Positions 9,434 through 18,439 of a stretch of 64,000 nt of DNA are shown here, piece after piece (the first letter of the stretch is position 1; each line of letters starts with the position of its first letter). A program made the translations under genes and the position numbers. This DNA is from Lederbergia citrea. Lineage in GTDB: Bacteria > Bacillota > Bacilli > Bacillales > Bacillaceae_C. The notes beneath the pieces were generated by a model. That model searched no databases. It saw only the letters and a program-made list of their open reading frames with translations, and was not told the origin of the DNA. The stretch covers positions 187,486-251,485 of the forward strand of contig NZ_JAGYPH010000003.1 of assembly GCF_018343525.1 (NCBI RefSeq). The letters are read 5' to 3'.

Positions 9434-12328
9434 TTATTTCCACAAGTTTTTCAAACTTTGAACATAATCCGTCAGCGCCTGCTTCGCCTCCAGGGATATA
9501 TCTTTCGGCTTATTGTTAAGCTTTTTCAAGAAATCATCTAAGCTTTTTACCGCCTGCTTCATTTGACCTTTATCCGAATGATGTCGAATCTGTTCTGCGG
9601 TGTTTCTTAGTTGGGAAGTCAGTGGTTGCTTAATGTCTCCAGAAGTTTCGTATGCTGTTAACATTTGCAGTAAAGCTTCCGGATTTGGATTTACATGTTC
9701 GCCAGGATTTTCAGGTTCTTCCGGGTCGACGGGTTCCCCTGGATCCTTAGGATCTTCCGGTAATCCATACTTATGATAATCAAAAGCCCTAACATGGTAG
9801 GAAGTACCTGGAGTCACAATAAATACTTGCGATGGGTCATGAGGGTTAAATTCCACGTCTCTCACCCATGGCCATGACAATCCATCATTTACTTGTGTCC
9901 AAGTGTTTCCTCCGTCAACTGACAGCAAAGCACCGCTTGAGTTAGGAGCCCCACCTGAAACAAACACATTCGACGATCCTGCGATAATGACACGATCATC
10001 TTTAGGATTTACCGCAAAACCTCTCAAATAATTATCCTTTAATACTTGTGTCCATGTTTCTCCACGGTCAGAACTGAAATATAACCCCTGGTTGGATCCA
10101 TATGCAGCAACATACACATGTTCAGGATTTTGACGGGATACGACAATCTTCTGAATACCTTTCAATCCAGAAGGACCTGTTGGTTCCCAAGTAACTCCGG
10201 CATCAGTTGAACGGAATAAACCGTCCGCTCCCCCCGCATACACAAAATTACCGTCCGTCGGATCAACTTCCGTTGCAGCTTGGCGATCGGCGGATAAACT
10301 GTTAGCGTAATTAAATGGAGGTTGCGTACCTCTCATATTTAATACCTCTGCCCAATCGGCACCATCATTCACACTTTTGAAAACCTTATCGTCAGCAACG
10401 ACATATAAAGTACGATTATCCTTTGGACTTGTTCGATCAATGGACAGCCCGCGTATTACTGCTCCAGGTTGAAAATCATCGGATCTTTTCTCCTTTGGAA
10501 GTCCACTATGCGATTCACTCCAAGTATTTAGCTTCCCGTAATCTTCACTTTTCACTAAAACTTGATCTTCGTAGTAGCCGCCAAGCCCCGCCCAGACAAC
10601 ATTCGGTCGTTCAGGATCAAGTGCAATTGCCTGTGCCTGGCCACCATAATATTGCCAGTCACTTAAAAATCCGTGTTGGTTCGCATGCTGCCATGATCTG
10701 CCGTTGTCTAGACTTCTCCATAAACCAATATCGGCATTTCCGATAAAAATGATGTTAGGATCCGCTTCACTAATTTTTAAAGTAAAGGAGACTACATTAC
10801 TTACTCCAGTAGTCGTATACCATTTTCCATCCTTGTCCTCATGATGAACGGTCGACCCCGCTGATCGGAAACTTTTGCCTCCGTCATCAGACATATATAC
10901 CCATTGATAATCTGCCCAATAGTAAACATCAGGGTCAGCCATCGATGTAGCAACTGTCCTAGAGAAGCCCCCGTTAGCATCATACCAATGCATAATCGCA
11001 CCGTACTCAAAATTAGTCGCACCGGCAACTTTTTCCCACTTTTCTCCAGCATCAGCTGATTCCCAAACTTGTGGATAATTTCTATTGGCCACATCCAATG
11101 AATCTTCATCGGCACCTTCCCAGCCGCCGATAACAATACATCTCACAATTGTTTTACTTGCATCGTTATTAACCGCCTTCGTTTTGATTAAACCGATTTG
11201 ATCGTTGATCTTCGTCCAAGTTGCTCCGCCATCTGTACTTTTATAAGTACCTGACCCAGGCATTGAAGAATCCCAGTACACCCCTTTGGAAGCGTATAAA
11301 ATATTCGGATCCACTGGATCTATTTCGAAATCCATTACATGTCTTTGTAAAACAGGTTCGCTAAAAGTAGAGCCTTCCGAATATGATGCCGCTCTGCCAT
11401 TTTCAACAACTCTTTGACCATTTTCATCAAACTTAGGCATTTCTTCATCAATATCACTGTAAGTTACAAGGTTATCAGTACCACCATTCAGAATACCCCA
11501 TGTCGCTCCACCGTCAGTCGACTTATAGATCGCGGTTTGAGGTTTTCCCCAAGTAAAATGATCGTCCTGAGTGAGGAAATACACATTTTCTGGATTTTGA
11601 TGATCAACAATGATTTTTAAAATCCGCTTATCTGCATTAATGACTAAGCTATTACCACTGCCCTCATTAACAAACGATTTCACAGGTTTCCACGTTTCTC
11701 CTCTGTCCGTCGTCTTAAAGATCATCGCGTCCACCGTATTATAAGTACTATGAGCTGCAGCATATCCAATATTAGGATTAGATTTTGAAAAAGTCATTGA
11801 AGTCCAGTAAAGCCTATTCGCTGAAGAGGACGGGTCTTTATAACCTTCAGTCGAACCCCTTACAACCTCAAATGTTCCAGTTCTTGTATCCCTGTTCCAA
11901 TCCTTCGATAAGATTGGGTGAAAGTTGTAACCTTTATCATCACTTTTATACATGACATATTGCGAGCCTACATAGATGAGTTTTTCATCTTCTGTATCAA
12001 ATCCAACCATGCTTAAATGAGCGTTATGAGTGATACCTTCTGCTTGTCCCCGATTTTCCCATGACTTCCCATCATCATAACTGATATACACACCAGATAA
12101 ATCCCCAGCTGCAATGGCAATCCCAGTTGGGCCTGCACCAACTGTCATGAACGCCCCTCCAGCACCTGGTTCAATCATTTCCCATTGATCAGGCTTTTGA
12201 TAATTTTCTTCTTTCGTAGGTACCGAAATAACTTCAGCAGGTGCTGCAGTTGCACCAGCGGTAGCCAACTGAATAAATAGTCCAGTCATTAACACGAAAG
12301 AGGTGATCTTAAATCGCTTTTTCTTCAT
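9434..12328 (-). CDS. Secreted Asp-box (BNR) beta-propeller protein with Pro/Glu linker and FIMAH module
   Basis: 964 residues. A signal peptide (MKKKRFKITSFVLMTGLF..., cleavage near ATAAP) is followed by two propeller-like halves with many Asp boxes (STDGGATW, SLDNGRSW, SVDGGNTW, STDAGVTW). A Pro/Glu-rich linker (PEDPKDPGEPVDPEEPENPG) leads to a FIMAH-like module. Long identical stretches with the 4280-7198 protein, for example around MEMIEPGAGGAF-like and YYGGQAQAIALDPERPNVVW regions, show tandem duplication. It is probably an extracellular polysaccharide-binding or GH74-like protein; activity is unproven. The promoter region shares a cre-like site and a 29-bp inverted repeat with the paralogue. 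Confidence 0.88.
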   Translation of the reverse strand: MKKKRFKITSFVLMTGLFIQLATAGATAAPAEVISVPTKEENYQKPDQWEMIEPGAGGAFMTVGAGPTGIAIAAGDLSGVYISYDDGKSWENRGQAEGITHNAHLSMVGFDTEDEKLIYVGSQYVMYKSDDKGYNFHPILSKDWNRDTRTGTFEVVRGSTEGYKDPSSSANRLYWTSMTFSKSNPNIGYAAAHSTYNTVDAMIFKTTDRGETWKPVKSFVNEGSGNSLVINADKRILKIIVDHQNPENVYFLTQDDHFTWGKPQTAIYKSTDGGATWGILNGGTDNLVTYSDIDEEMPKFDENGQRVVENGRAASYSEGSTFSEPVLQRHVMDFEIDPVDPNILYASKGVYWDSSMPGSGTYKSTDGGATWTKINDQIGLIKTKAVNNDASKTIVRCIVIGGWEGADEDSLDVANRNYPQVWESADAGEKWEKVAGATNFEYGAIMHWYDANGGFSRTVATSMADPDVYYWADYQWVYMSDDGGKSFRSAGSTVHHEDKDGKWYTTTGVSNVVSFTLKISEADPNIIFIGNADIGLWRSLDNGRSWQHANQHGFLSDWQYYGGQAQAIALDPERPNVVWAGLGGYYEDQVLVKSEDYGKLNTWSESHSGLPKEKRSDDFQPGAVIRGLSIDRTSPKDNRTLYVVADDKVFKSVNDGADWAEVLNMRGTQPPFNYANSLSADRQAATEVDPTDGNFVYAGGADGLFRSTDAGVTWEPTGPSGLKGIQKIVVSRQNPEHVYVAAYGSNQGLYFSSDRGETWTQVLKDNYLRGFAVNPKDDRVIIAGSSNVFVSGGAPNSSGALLSVDGGNTWTQVNDGLSWPWVRDVEFNPHDPSQVFIVTPGTSYHVRAFDYHKYGLPEDPKDPGEPVDPEEPENPGEHVNPNPEALLQMLTAYETSGDIKQPLTSQLRNTAEQIRHHSDKGQMKQAVKSLDDFLKKLNNKPKDISLEAKQALTDYVQSLKNLWK

Positions 12329-12431
12329 TCGTTCATCCTCCCATAATTTTGATAGCGATAGGGTGTTAAACGAGCAGTATCGGATTTAAGCTATGTGTCA
12401 TCCCTCCCTAAAATAGACAACGGAGCATAAT

Positions 12432-12445
12432 TGTAAGCGAATACA
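12432..12445. promoter_or_regulatory. Candidate cre (CcpA) site upstream of the second beta-propeller gene
   Basis: TGTAAGCGAATACA fits TGWAANCGNTNWCA with one mismatch, at the same deviating position as the site at 7284-7297. It is about 105-117 bases upstream of the ATG at 12328. Confidence 0.55.
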
Positions 12446-12462
12446 TATCTACGTTTGATATG

Positions 12463-12491
12463 TTGATTGAATATTCAGCATACCGAATCAA
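12463..12491. promoter_or_regulatory. 29-bp inverted repeat, partner of 7315-7343
   Basis: TTGATTG, 15 bases, then GAATCAA. The position and geometry relative to the cre-like site match the paralogous promoter. Confidence 0.45.
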
Positions 12492-12548
12492 CACAAAGTT
12501 ACCATGATAGTCCTACTTGAACAAGGTACTTTCTTCCTATTTCAGTTC

Positions 12549-12582
12549 AAAAAAAAACAACACAGACTAGTCTGCGTTGTTT
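12549..12582 (-). terminator. Terminator after queE
   Basis: A palindromic stem AACAACACAGAC...TCTGCGTTGTT with an A-run on its low-coordinate side, giving a T-run on the minus strand. It lies about 65 bases past the queE stop. Confidence 0.75.
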
Positions 12583-12645
12583 TCCTAACCGATATGAAGA
12601 TGGTAAAATCCTCCTAATTAACCTTCTGTATTTCATATGTTCCAT

Positions 12646-13377
12646 TCATACTCCCCGCTTATTCCCCCACACAAGTGCATGGAGCTGAGGGAGCACTTTT
12701 ACATCTAATAATTCATCGTCTTCCGTCACTTTATCGATTAAAGCTTCGTATTTTTGCAGCAGATGGGAAACTAGCGCTTGATTGTCTACTGTTTTTGTAT
12801 CATCATTGCCAACCTGTATAAAAAATGGCACTTCCGGATATCTGCTATGAATTTCTTTCGCGTAGACAAAATCAGCATCATCGAAAATAACCACTTTCAA
12901 GCTGAGATTTCCGATAAAGTCAGAAGAAAGCAGCTTATCATGTATGATCGTATCTAATATGTCAAAATTGGTTACCATACCTGAGCTTGGGGGCTTCGGC
13001 GAGATCGTAAGTTCATCAATAGAAAGCATCCAGTCTTGCCACTTAGACCCTTGAGTTTCTAAACAAGTCTTAATGTTTTTTCCCTTTAATAATCGCACTA
13101 GTCCAGCCAAATTTTTTAAAAGGGCTGGATTTCCTCCTGAAATCGTAACATGGGAAAATCCTTTGCCTCCAACATTCTGTAATTGGGCCCATATTTCTTC
13201 AGGATTCATTTGCTTAATTAGATCTTTTCCAGAACCATCCCATGTAAAAGCAGAGTCACACCACGAACAGGAATAATCACATCCGGCCGTTCTAACAAAC
13301 ATCGTTCGTTGGCCTATAACCATCCCTTCCCCTTGAATTGTAGGACCAAAAATCTCCATAACTGGAATTCTACTCAA
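12646..13377 (-). CDS. queE: 7-carboxy-7-deazaguanine synthase QueE
   Basis: A radical SAM enzyme that converts carboxytetrahydropterin to 7-carboxy-7-deazaguanine in the preQ0 pathway. The iron-sulfur motif is CDYSCSWCDS, and EIFGPTIQGEGM near the N-terminus and PQLHALVWGNKRGV at the C-terminus are typical of Bacillus QueE. I chose a TTG start at 13377, which overlaps the queD stop by eight bases and gives 243 residues, the B. subtilis length. An upstream in-frame ATG at 13437 would overlap queD by 68 bases. It is the last gene of queC-queD-queE; queF is not adjacent. Confidence 0.93.
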   Translation of the reverse strand: MSRIPVMEIFGPTIQGEGMVIGQRTMFVRTAGCDYSCSWCDSAFTWDGSGKDLIKQMNPEEIWAQLQNVGGKGFSHVTISGGNPALLKNLAGLVRLLKGKNIKTCLETQGSKWQDWMLSIDELTISPKPPSSGMVTNFDILDTIIHDKLLSSDFIGNLSLKVVIFDDADFVYAKEIHSRYPEVPFFIQVGNDDTKTVDNQALVSHLLQKYEALIDKVTEDDELLDVKVLPQLHALVWGNKRGV

Positions 13378-13846
13378 CTTCCATCCACTCCCGTCTTGCC
13401 TCTGCATAACTCGTTGGAGTTTCATAAAGTCGAACAAACTCCACTCTTGCTTCCTTGTATTGTTCTTGTCTTTCCAGTAATGATTCTTTCATTTTTTCAT
13501 ATATCCAGACCACGATGTTTTCTGCCGTTGTATTCATCGGAGGCAATGTTTCATTGATATATCTATGATCAAGAAAAATTTCAATTTCTGTTTTCCAAAT
13601 ATCCTTTATATCACCGAAATCAACCATCAGACCCCGCTCATCCACATATCCGCTTAATCCAAACACCACTTTGTACGTATGACCATGAAGGTTTTTACAT
13701 TTCCCTTCATAATGATGAAGATGATGTGCAGCATCAAAGGTAAATTCCTTGCTGACCAAGACCCGTTTAGCGTGATATTTTAACTGGTCATACTGAATAT
13801 CTTCATCGATCTTTTGAAGTTTATCAACGATGCGAAATCCGTACAT
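13370..13846 (-). CDS. queD: 6-carboxy-5,6,7,8-tetrahydropterin synthase QueD
   Basis: 158 residues, slightly longer than B. subtilis QueD. It converts dihydroneopterin triphosphate to 6-carboxytetrahydropterin. Zinc-binding histidines are visible in FDAAHHLHHYEGKCKNLHGH, with the family pattern HGHTY and a downstream MVDFGDIK. It starts three bases after queC ends and is coupled to queE by overlap, so the three genes form one transcript behind the preQ1 riboswitch. Confidence 0.94.
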   Translation of the reverse strand: MYGFRIVDKLQKIDEDIQYDQLKYHAKRVLVSKEFTFDAAHHLHHYEGKCKNLHGHTYKVVFGLSGYVDERGLMVDFGDIKDIWKTEIEIFLDHRYINETLPPMNTTAENIVVWIYEKMKESLLERQEQYKEARVEFVRLYETPTSYAEARREWMEVE

Positions 13847-13849
13847 GGT

Positions 13850-14509
13850 TTATAACTCCCCTCTATACTGCAAGTAATCTGTCAGCCCATTTTTTCTAAG
13901 CATACAGGCCGGACATTCTCCACAGCCATCGGAAATGACTCCGTTATAGCAAGTTAAAGTTTTATCACGGACAAACTGAAACGCACCAAGCTTATCGGCA
14001 AGTTCCCAAGTTTCTGCTTTATTCAGCCACATTAATGGAGTATGGATGACCATATTCTCATCCATTGACAAGTTTAGCGTTACATTCATGGACTTGATAA
14101 AATTATCACGACAATCAGGATATCCACTAAAATCTGTTTCGCTTACACCTGTGATGATGTGCTTCGCCCCAACGCCCCTTGCCAGGATTCCAGCAAAAGA
14201 AATAAACAACAGATTTCTTCCTGGAACAAACGAATTAGGCAGTTCCCCATCTTCTCCTTCTTTCACTTCAATGTCATCCCTCGTTAAAGAATTAGGTGCG
14301 AGTTGACTTAAAAGCGACATATCAAGAATATGATGCTTGATCCCAAGTTCATTCGTGATATTTTGAGCACATTCAATCTCAAGCTTATGCCTTTGATTAT
14401 AATCAAATGTCACAGCCTCAACTTCTTTAAATTGCTCCATCGCCCAGAACAAACAAGTCGTACTATCCTGTCCTCCACTAAATACAACAATGGCCTTATC
14501 ATTTTTCAT
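13850..14509 (-). CDS. queC: 7-cyano-7-deazaguanine (preQ0) synthase QueC
   Basis: 219 residues. This ATP-dependent enzyme turns 7-carboxy-7-deazaguanine into preQ0. The N-type ATP pyrophosphatase loop is [14 protein letters not shown] and the C-terminal zinc cluster is [14 protein letters not shown], with a further Cys in LTCYNG. The ATG at 14509 has AAAAGGAG upstream. It is the first gene of the operon and is preceded by a preQ1-I riboswitch with a terminator. Confidence 0.95.
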   Translation of the reverse strand: MKNDKAIVVFSGGQDSTTCLFWAMEQFKEVEAVTFDYNQRHKLEIECAQNITNELGIKHHILDMSLLSQLAPNSLTRDDIEVKEGEDGELPNSFVPGRNLLFISFAGILARGVGAKHIITGVSETDFSGYPDCRDNFIKSMNVTLNLSMDENMVIHTPLMWLNKAETWELADKLGAFQFVRDKTLTCYNGVISDGCGECPACMLRKNGLTDYLQYRGEL

Positions 14510-14521
14510 TTAAAAATTCTC

Positions 14522-14562
14522 CTTTTGTACAAAAAAACAGCACCCTAAAGAAAAGAGTCCTG
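14522..14562 (-). terminator. Riboswitch-controlled terminator in the queC leader
   Basis: The leader can form a stem CAGGACTC/GGGTGCTG (one mismatch and a wobble) followed by seven T on the minus strand. It lies directly between the preQ1 aptamer and the queC start, the arrangement expected for transcription attenuation. Confidence 0.75.
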
Positions 14563-14565
14563 TTT

Positions 14566-14600
14566 CCTTAGTTTTTTTGAGAGGGTAGCTAATAACCTCT
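14566..14600 (-). promoter_or_regulatory. preQ1-I riboswitch aptamer
   Basis: Read on the minus strand the leader contains AGAGGTTATTAGCTACCCTC, an A-rich stretch and ACTAAGG. This is the compact H-type pseudoknot consensus of preQ1 class I riboswitches, nearly the same as the B. subtilis queC leader. Binding of preQ1 would favour the downstream terminator and shut off queC-queD-queE. Confidence 0.92.
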
Positions 14601-14687
14601 ACCGCAAAAGCGGATTTGTATTTAATTTCCGACTCTATTATACACATAAAGCAAGTCGCGGTGGTGATTTTACAGTATAAAAGCAAC

Positions 14688-15137
14688 TTAAGGAATTAAT
14701 TTCCTTAACTCCTCCGTCATTTGTTCCACTAATTCCGGTCTCCCATGGAATTGAGCCGGGGTATTCTGAAAAAGTTGGATATGCCATTTCCCTTCCTGCT
14801 TAACAACGACGAGCGTGTGATGTGTGTTCACTTTAGGATTAATATCATTTTGACCTGGAGGCACCATGCCTGCGATTGCACGCAAAATGGCTACATCAGA
14901 ACCTAAAAAACGCACATCTTTCACTTTAGTTACAAATGGAGCTGTCGGATGACTTTCAAATATAGGGTGAAGATGCGAATATATCTCCTCACGCCCGATT
15001 GACTGACTCCCATCAAAGCCAATGCTTTCCCCATCCTCTATGAAAAGATCAGCCATTCCCCGGGCACTTCGGTTATTCCATGCGTCTATAAGTTGTTGAT
15101 AGAGTACTTGAACTTCTATTGATTCAGGTGAGTTCAT
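14688..15137 (-). CDS. SgcJ/EcaC-family NTF2-fold protein
   Basis: 149 residues with the SnoaL/DUF4440-like pattern LYQQLIDAWNNRSARGMADLF, then FDGSQSIGREEI, and HTLVVVKQEGKWHIQLFQNTPAQF at the C-terminus. It is annotated as SgcJ/EcaC family oxidoreductase in related genomes, but the biochemical role is unknown. The ATG at 15137 follows GGGAGG. It is monocistronic and has no functional link to its neighbours. Confidence 0.8.
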   Translation of the reverse strand: MNSPESIEVQVLYQQLIDAWNNRSARGMADLFIEDGESIGFDGSQSIGREEIYSHLHPIFESHPTAPFVTKVKDVRFLGSDVAILRAIAGMVPPGQNDINPKVNTHHTLVVVKQEGKWHIQLFQNTPAQFHGRPELVEQMTEELRKLIP

Positions 15138-15435
15138 TTTGGTTCCTCCCTCGGTTTATTTATATCTTAGTGTACGAGTTTCCTTTTATCAATTACTTAA
15201 GATGACGAATTCGACGTGAAATTTACCAATTGCAACTACATAAATAGAGGAAACTAAGCTAAATAATGCTCTTGCAATTTTATAGTGATCGAACGCATCC
15301 CTACTCAACAATCGAGAGGGGGGCCTGCTTACAGCCCCTGAATGGAATGGGGAGTTCCTGCTGGAAGGATAAAAATCCCTATTTAGGGGACAACTAATTA
15401 AATATAAATTTAATAACGGTTGAGGGGAATATTAC

Positions 15436-17022
15436 ATGTCGCTCTTTTTCCGATTAAAAAGCAGAAATAGAAACGGTACCGTTAAGCAGCAGCAAGGTGC
15501 AGAACCTATAACAGCAGAATCTGACGTTCAGACCAGTTCCTTAGATAAAGTCAAAAAACTCGATGACCGTCTTCAATGGTATCGCGAACAATTAAATCTT
15601 TGTTCTGATGTCGTTTACCACACCTTTGTTGCCGGACCTAACCAACATTGTGCACTTATTTTTTTACAAGGTATGATTGATCAGAAAACAATTCAAGAAG
15701 AAGTTTTAAATAATATCCTGTCCCTAGACAAGTCGGAATCCTCAAAACAATTTTGTAATAAAATCTTTACTTTAAAACAATTTTCCGTTACAAATCTTAA
15801 CGTGCTTACGACAATTCAAAAAGGATTGCAGGCAATTCTTGACGGACATGTCTTACTACTCGTTAATGGCGATCACAGAATGATTGAGTTTCCTTTCTCC
15901 TCTTTTGAAAAGCGTGCGATTGAAGATGCACCCAATGAAACAGTCATTCGTGGGCCGCGTGAAGCTTTTATCGAAGATTTAGGTGTCAATCTAACATTGC
16001 TTCGAAGAAATTTGAAAACAAAGAAATTCAAAACGGAATTGATGGAGATTGGAGCTGAGACAAAAACAAAGATTATCATTGCTTATTTGCATGGTGTTTG
16101 TGAACAGCAACTTGTGGATGAAGTCAAAATGAGAATATCTCAAATTAAAATCGATGGTGTATTGGGATCAAATTATATAGAGGAATATATTCAGGATAAT
16201 CCGTATTCACCTTTCCCACAAATTCAGTATACCGAGCGTCCTGACACGGTATCATCTTCTTTATTGGAAGGGCGGGTAGCCATTATAGTAGATGGCACAC
16301 CCATTGTTCTACTTGCTCCTACAACTTTGTTTTCACTGTTACAATCACCGGAAGATTACTTTCAGCGCTTTATAGCGGGCACTTGGATTCGCTGGATTCG
16401 TTATTTGTTCGCTTTTATTTCTTTACTGTTGCCCTCCTTTTATATTGCGATCACTACGTTTCATCCCGAGTTGATTCCCCCGGATCTACTCATTACAATT
16501 GCCGCTTCCAGAGAGGTTGTTCCCTTTCCAGCTTTTATTGAGGCATTTATTATAGAAGTTGCTTTTGAAGCGTTACGAGAAGCTGCCGTTCGTGTTCCAA
16601 AAATAATCGGTCAAGCGGTATCCATAATCGGAGCATTGATCATTGGGACTGCGGCAGTTGAAGCCGGAATTGTATCATCGTTAATGGTCATTATCGTTGC
16701 GGTAACAGGGATATCTTCTTTTCTTATTCCGCAATATGATTTAGGTTTAGCCTTTCGATTGCTTCGATTTCCTATTATGTTTTTGGCAGGGGGATTTGGC
16801 ATATTCGGAATAGTATGTGGGATGATTTTTCTTTATTTGCATCTTATTAATTTGCAATCATTTGGTACACCTTATTTAAGCCCTGTCGCACCCCTAGATG
16901 CCAAGAAACTAAGGGATATTTTAGTAAGAGCACCATGGCCGATACTGAAACAGAAGCCTAATCGCTATCCAACCAAACAAATGAACTCTCGCAAATGGCG
17001 TATAAAGGAGGAGATCGATTGA
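15436..17022 (+). CDS. Spore germinant receptor subunit A (GerA family)
   Basis: 528 residues. The N-terminal soluble domain contains NLTLLRRNLKTKKFK and the membrane-proximal region DGTPIVLLAPTTLFSLLQSPEDYF, followed by about five membrane segments (for example WIRYLFAFISLLLPSFYIAI) and the family block ELIPPDLLITIAASREVVPF. Germinant receptors sit in the spore inner membrane and sense nutrients. The start has GAGGGG eight bases upstream. It is the first gene of an A-C-D-B operon and overlaps the C gene. Confidence 0.93.
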   Translation: MSLFFRLKSRNRNGTVKQQQGAEPITAESDVQTSSLDKVKKLDDRLQWYREQLNLCSDVVYHTFVAGPNQHCALIFLQGMIDQKTIQEEVLNNILSLDKSESSKQFCNKIFTLKQFSVTNLNVLTTIQKGLQAILDGHVLLLVNGDHRMIEFPFSSFEKRAIEDAPNETVIRGPREAFIEDLGVNLTLLRRNLKTKKFKTELMEIGAETKTKIIIAYLHGVCEQQLVDEVKMRISQIKIDGVLGSNYIEEYIQDNPYSPFPQIQYTERPDTVSSSLLEGRVAIIVDGTPIVLLAPTTLFSLLQSPEDYFQRFIAGTWIRWIRYLFAFISLLLPSFYIAITTFHPELIPPDLLITIAASREVVPFPAFIEAFIIEVAFEALREAAVRVPKIIGQAVSIIGALIIGTAAVEAGIVSSLMVIIVAVTGISSFLIPQYDLGLAFRLLRFPIMFLAGGFGIFGIVCGMIFLYLHLINLQSFGTPYLSPVAPLDAKKLRDILVRAPWPILKQKPNRYPTKQMNSRKWRIKEEID

Positions 17023-18200
17023 AATGTTTAAACAACTATCAAAAAGCCCTGAAATTACTAATTTGCTTATTGTTAGCGTTGTCACTTGCCGGTTGTGGAT
17101 CAGCGGTTGAATTAAATAAAAGATTATTTGTAAAAATGATTATTTTAGATAAAACTAAAAAAGGGATTGAGTTGACCCTTAATTCCCCATTGCCGAACCG
17201 GTTAATTCCTGGACGAGTAGCAGGAGGACAACCAGGTAAACCGTACAATTTTGTTAAGAGAGAGGGAAAAGACATTAGTGATGCTTTTCGCAAAATCCAG
17301 TCGGATTTATCGCGAGAAATTTCCCTTGGCCAAACAGATGTGGTTGTAATTGGCCGAGAATTGGCGGAAGAAGGGATTGATCCTGTTTTGGAATTTCTAG
17401 AACGCAATTCTTCATTTCACATAAATTCAAACCTGTTTGTAACTGCTGGAAAGGCTACAGAAATTTTACATTTTCCAGTAATTTATGAACGATTCCCTTC
17501 TGATATCATAAAAGCTTACGCCAATGAGCATGCCACCGTCGCTACCACGATAAAAGATTTTTTAGTGGCAAATTATAATGTGGGATGCGTGATGGCACCA
17601 TTACTAAAATTTGGAAATACAACAGATAAATTTGAAAAAAAAAGATGGATGCGAAACGATGGAGCGGCCATTTTTAAGCGAGGTAAGTTAACAACAACTA
17701 CAAATACAAAGGAAATGAGGGGAGGCTTGATGATTCTAAATCAATGGGAAAACAATGAAATTAGGATCCCTTCCCCTACAGACGGCAAGATTGTCAATTT
17801 TACCATCCATAAAGTGCACACCAAAATAAAGCCAATAGTCAAAGGCGACGAAATTGTGGTACATATTCAAAGTAAAGCAGATGCTAGCGTATTAGCATCA
17901 AACTCCAACATCAACTTAGAAAACACAAAACATCTAAAATTACTCGAAAAAAAACTTGATGCTGAAGTAAAAAAGTTAATCAACCAATCCATAGAAAGAA
18001 CAAGAGAAGCTAAAGCGGATGCTTTTGGCTTCGGAAATTATATCTCATGGAAATATCCCCATAAGTGGAACGACATGAAGCAGAATTGGGAAGACATTTA
18101 CAGTAACGATTTAAAAATAACTGTACAAGTAAATAGCTCCGTCAAATCGCTAGGGGCAGAAAGGGGGACTTTAATTAAGCGGAAAGGATCGGTAAAATGA
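17019..18200 (+). CDS. Spore germinant receptor lipoprotein subunit C (Ger(x)C family)
   Basis: A TTG start at 17019 has AAAGGAGG upstream and overlaps the A-subunit stop, giving 393 residues. The signal peptide ends in the lipobox LSLAGCGS (Cys about residue 27). The body is the GerAC fold, with SDAFRKIQSDLSREISLGQTDVVVIG and FKRGKL. It is lipid-anchored on the outer face of the spore inner membrane. A longer reading from ATG 16995 overlaps the A gene further and lacks a ribosome site. Confidence 0.92.
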   Translation: MKCLNNYQKALKLLICLLLALSLAGCGSAVELNKRLFVKMIILDKTKKGIELTLNSPLPNRLIPGRVAGGQPGKPYNFVKREGKDISDAFRKIQSDLSREISLGQTDVVVIGRELAEEGIDPVLEFLERNSSFHINSNLFVTAGKATEILHFPVIYERFPSDIIKAYANEHATVATTIKDFLVANYNVGCVMAPLLKFGNTTDKFEKKRWMRNDGAAIFKRGKLTTTTNTKEMRGGLMILNQWENNEIRIPSPTDGKIVNFTIHKVHTKIKPIVKGDEIVVHIQSKADASVLASNSNINLENTKHLKLLEKKLDAEVKKLINQSIERTREAKADAFGFGNYISWKYPHKWNDMKQNWEDIYSNDLKITVQVNSSVKSLGAERGTLIKRKGSVK

Positions 18201-18418
18201 TTGGTATTGGAATCGTATTCGGGTGTATCATCTATTTCGAATGGAGCTATTTAAAACGGGAGAATTGTAAGCGACGTACCTTTCGAATTGTACTTAGTTT
18301 AGTGGTCTTTATATTTCTTAGCTTTGAGGCTCTATATTTTTTTAAGGAACAATGGACATTAAGCAGTTTCATTGAATTGATTTTCGAACCAATACAAAAG
18401 CACATGTTAATAAAATAA
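18197..18418 (+). CDS. Small two-helix membrane protein of the germinant receptor operon (GerD-subunit-like)
   Basis: 73 residues, joined to the C gene by an ATGA overlap. It has two hydrophobic segments (MIGIGIVFGCIIYFEW and FRIVLSLVVFIFLSFEALYFF), fitting the small D subunits encoded with some gerA-type operons that modulate receptor function. Its position between C and B in the same transcript supports this. The match is by size, topology and context, not by a conserved motif. Confidence 0.75.
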   Translation: MIGIGIVFGCIIYFEWSYLKRENCKRRTFRIVLSLVVFIFLSFEALYFFKEQWTLSSFIELIFEPIQKHMLIK

Positions 18419-18439
18419 TGAAATAGGAGTAACGATCAG

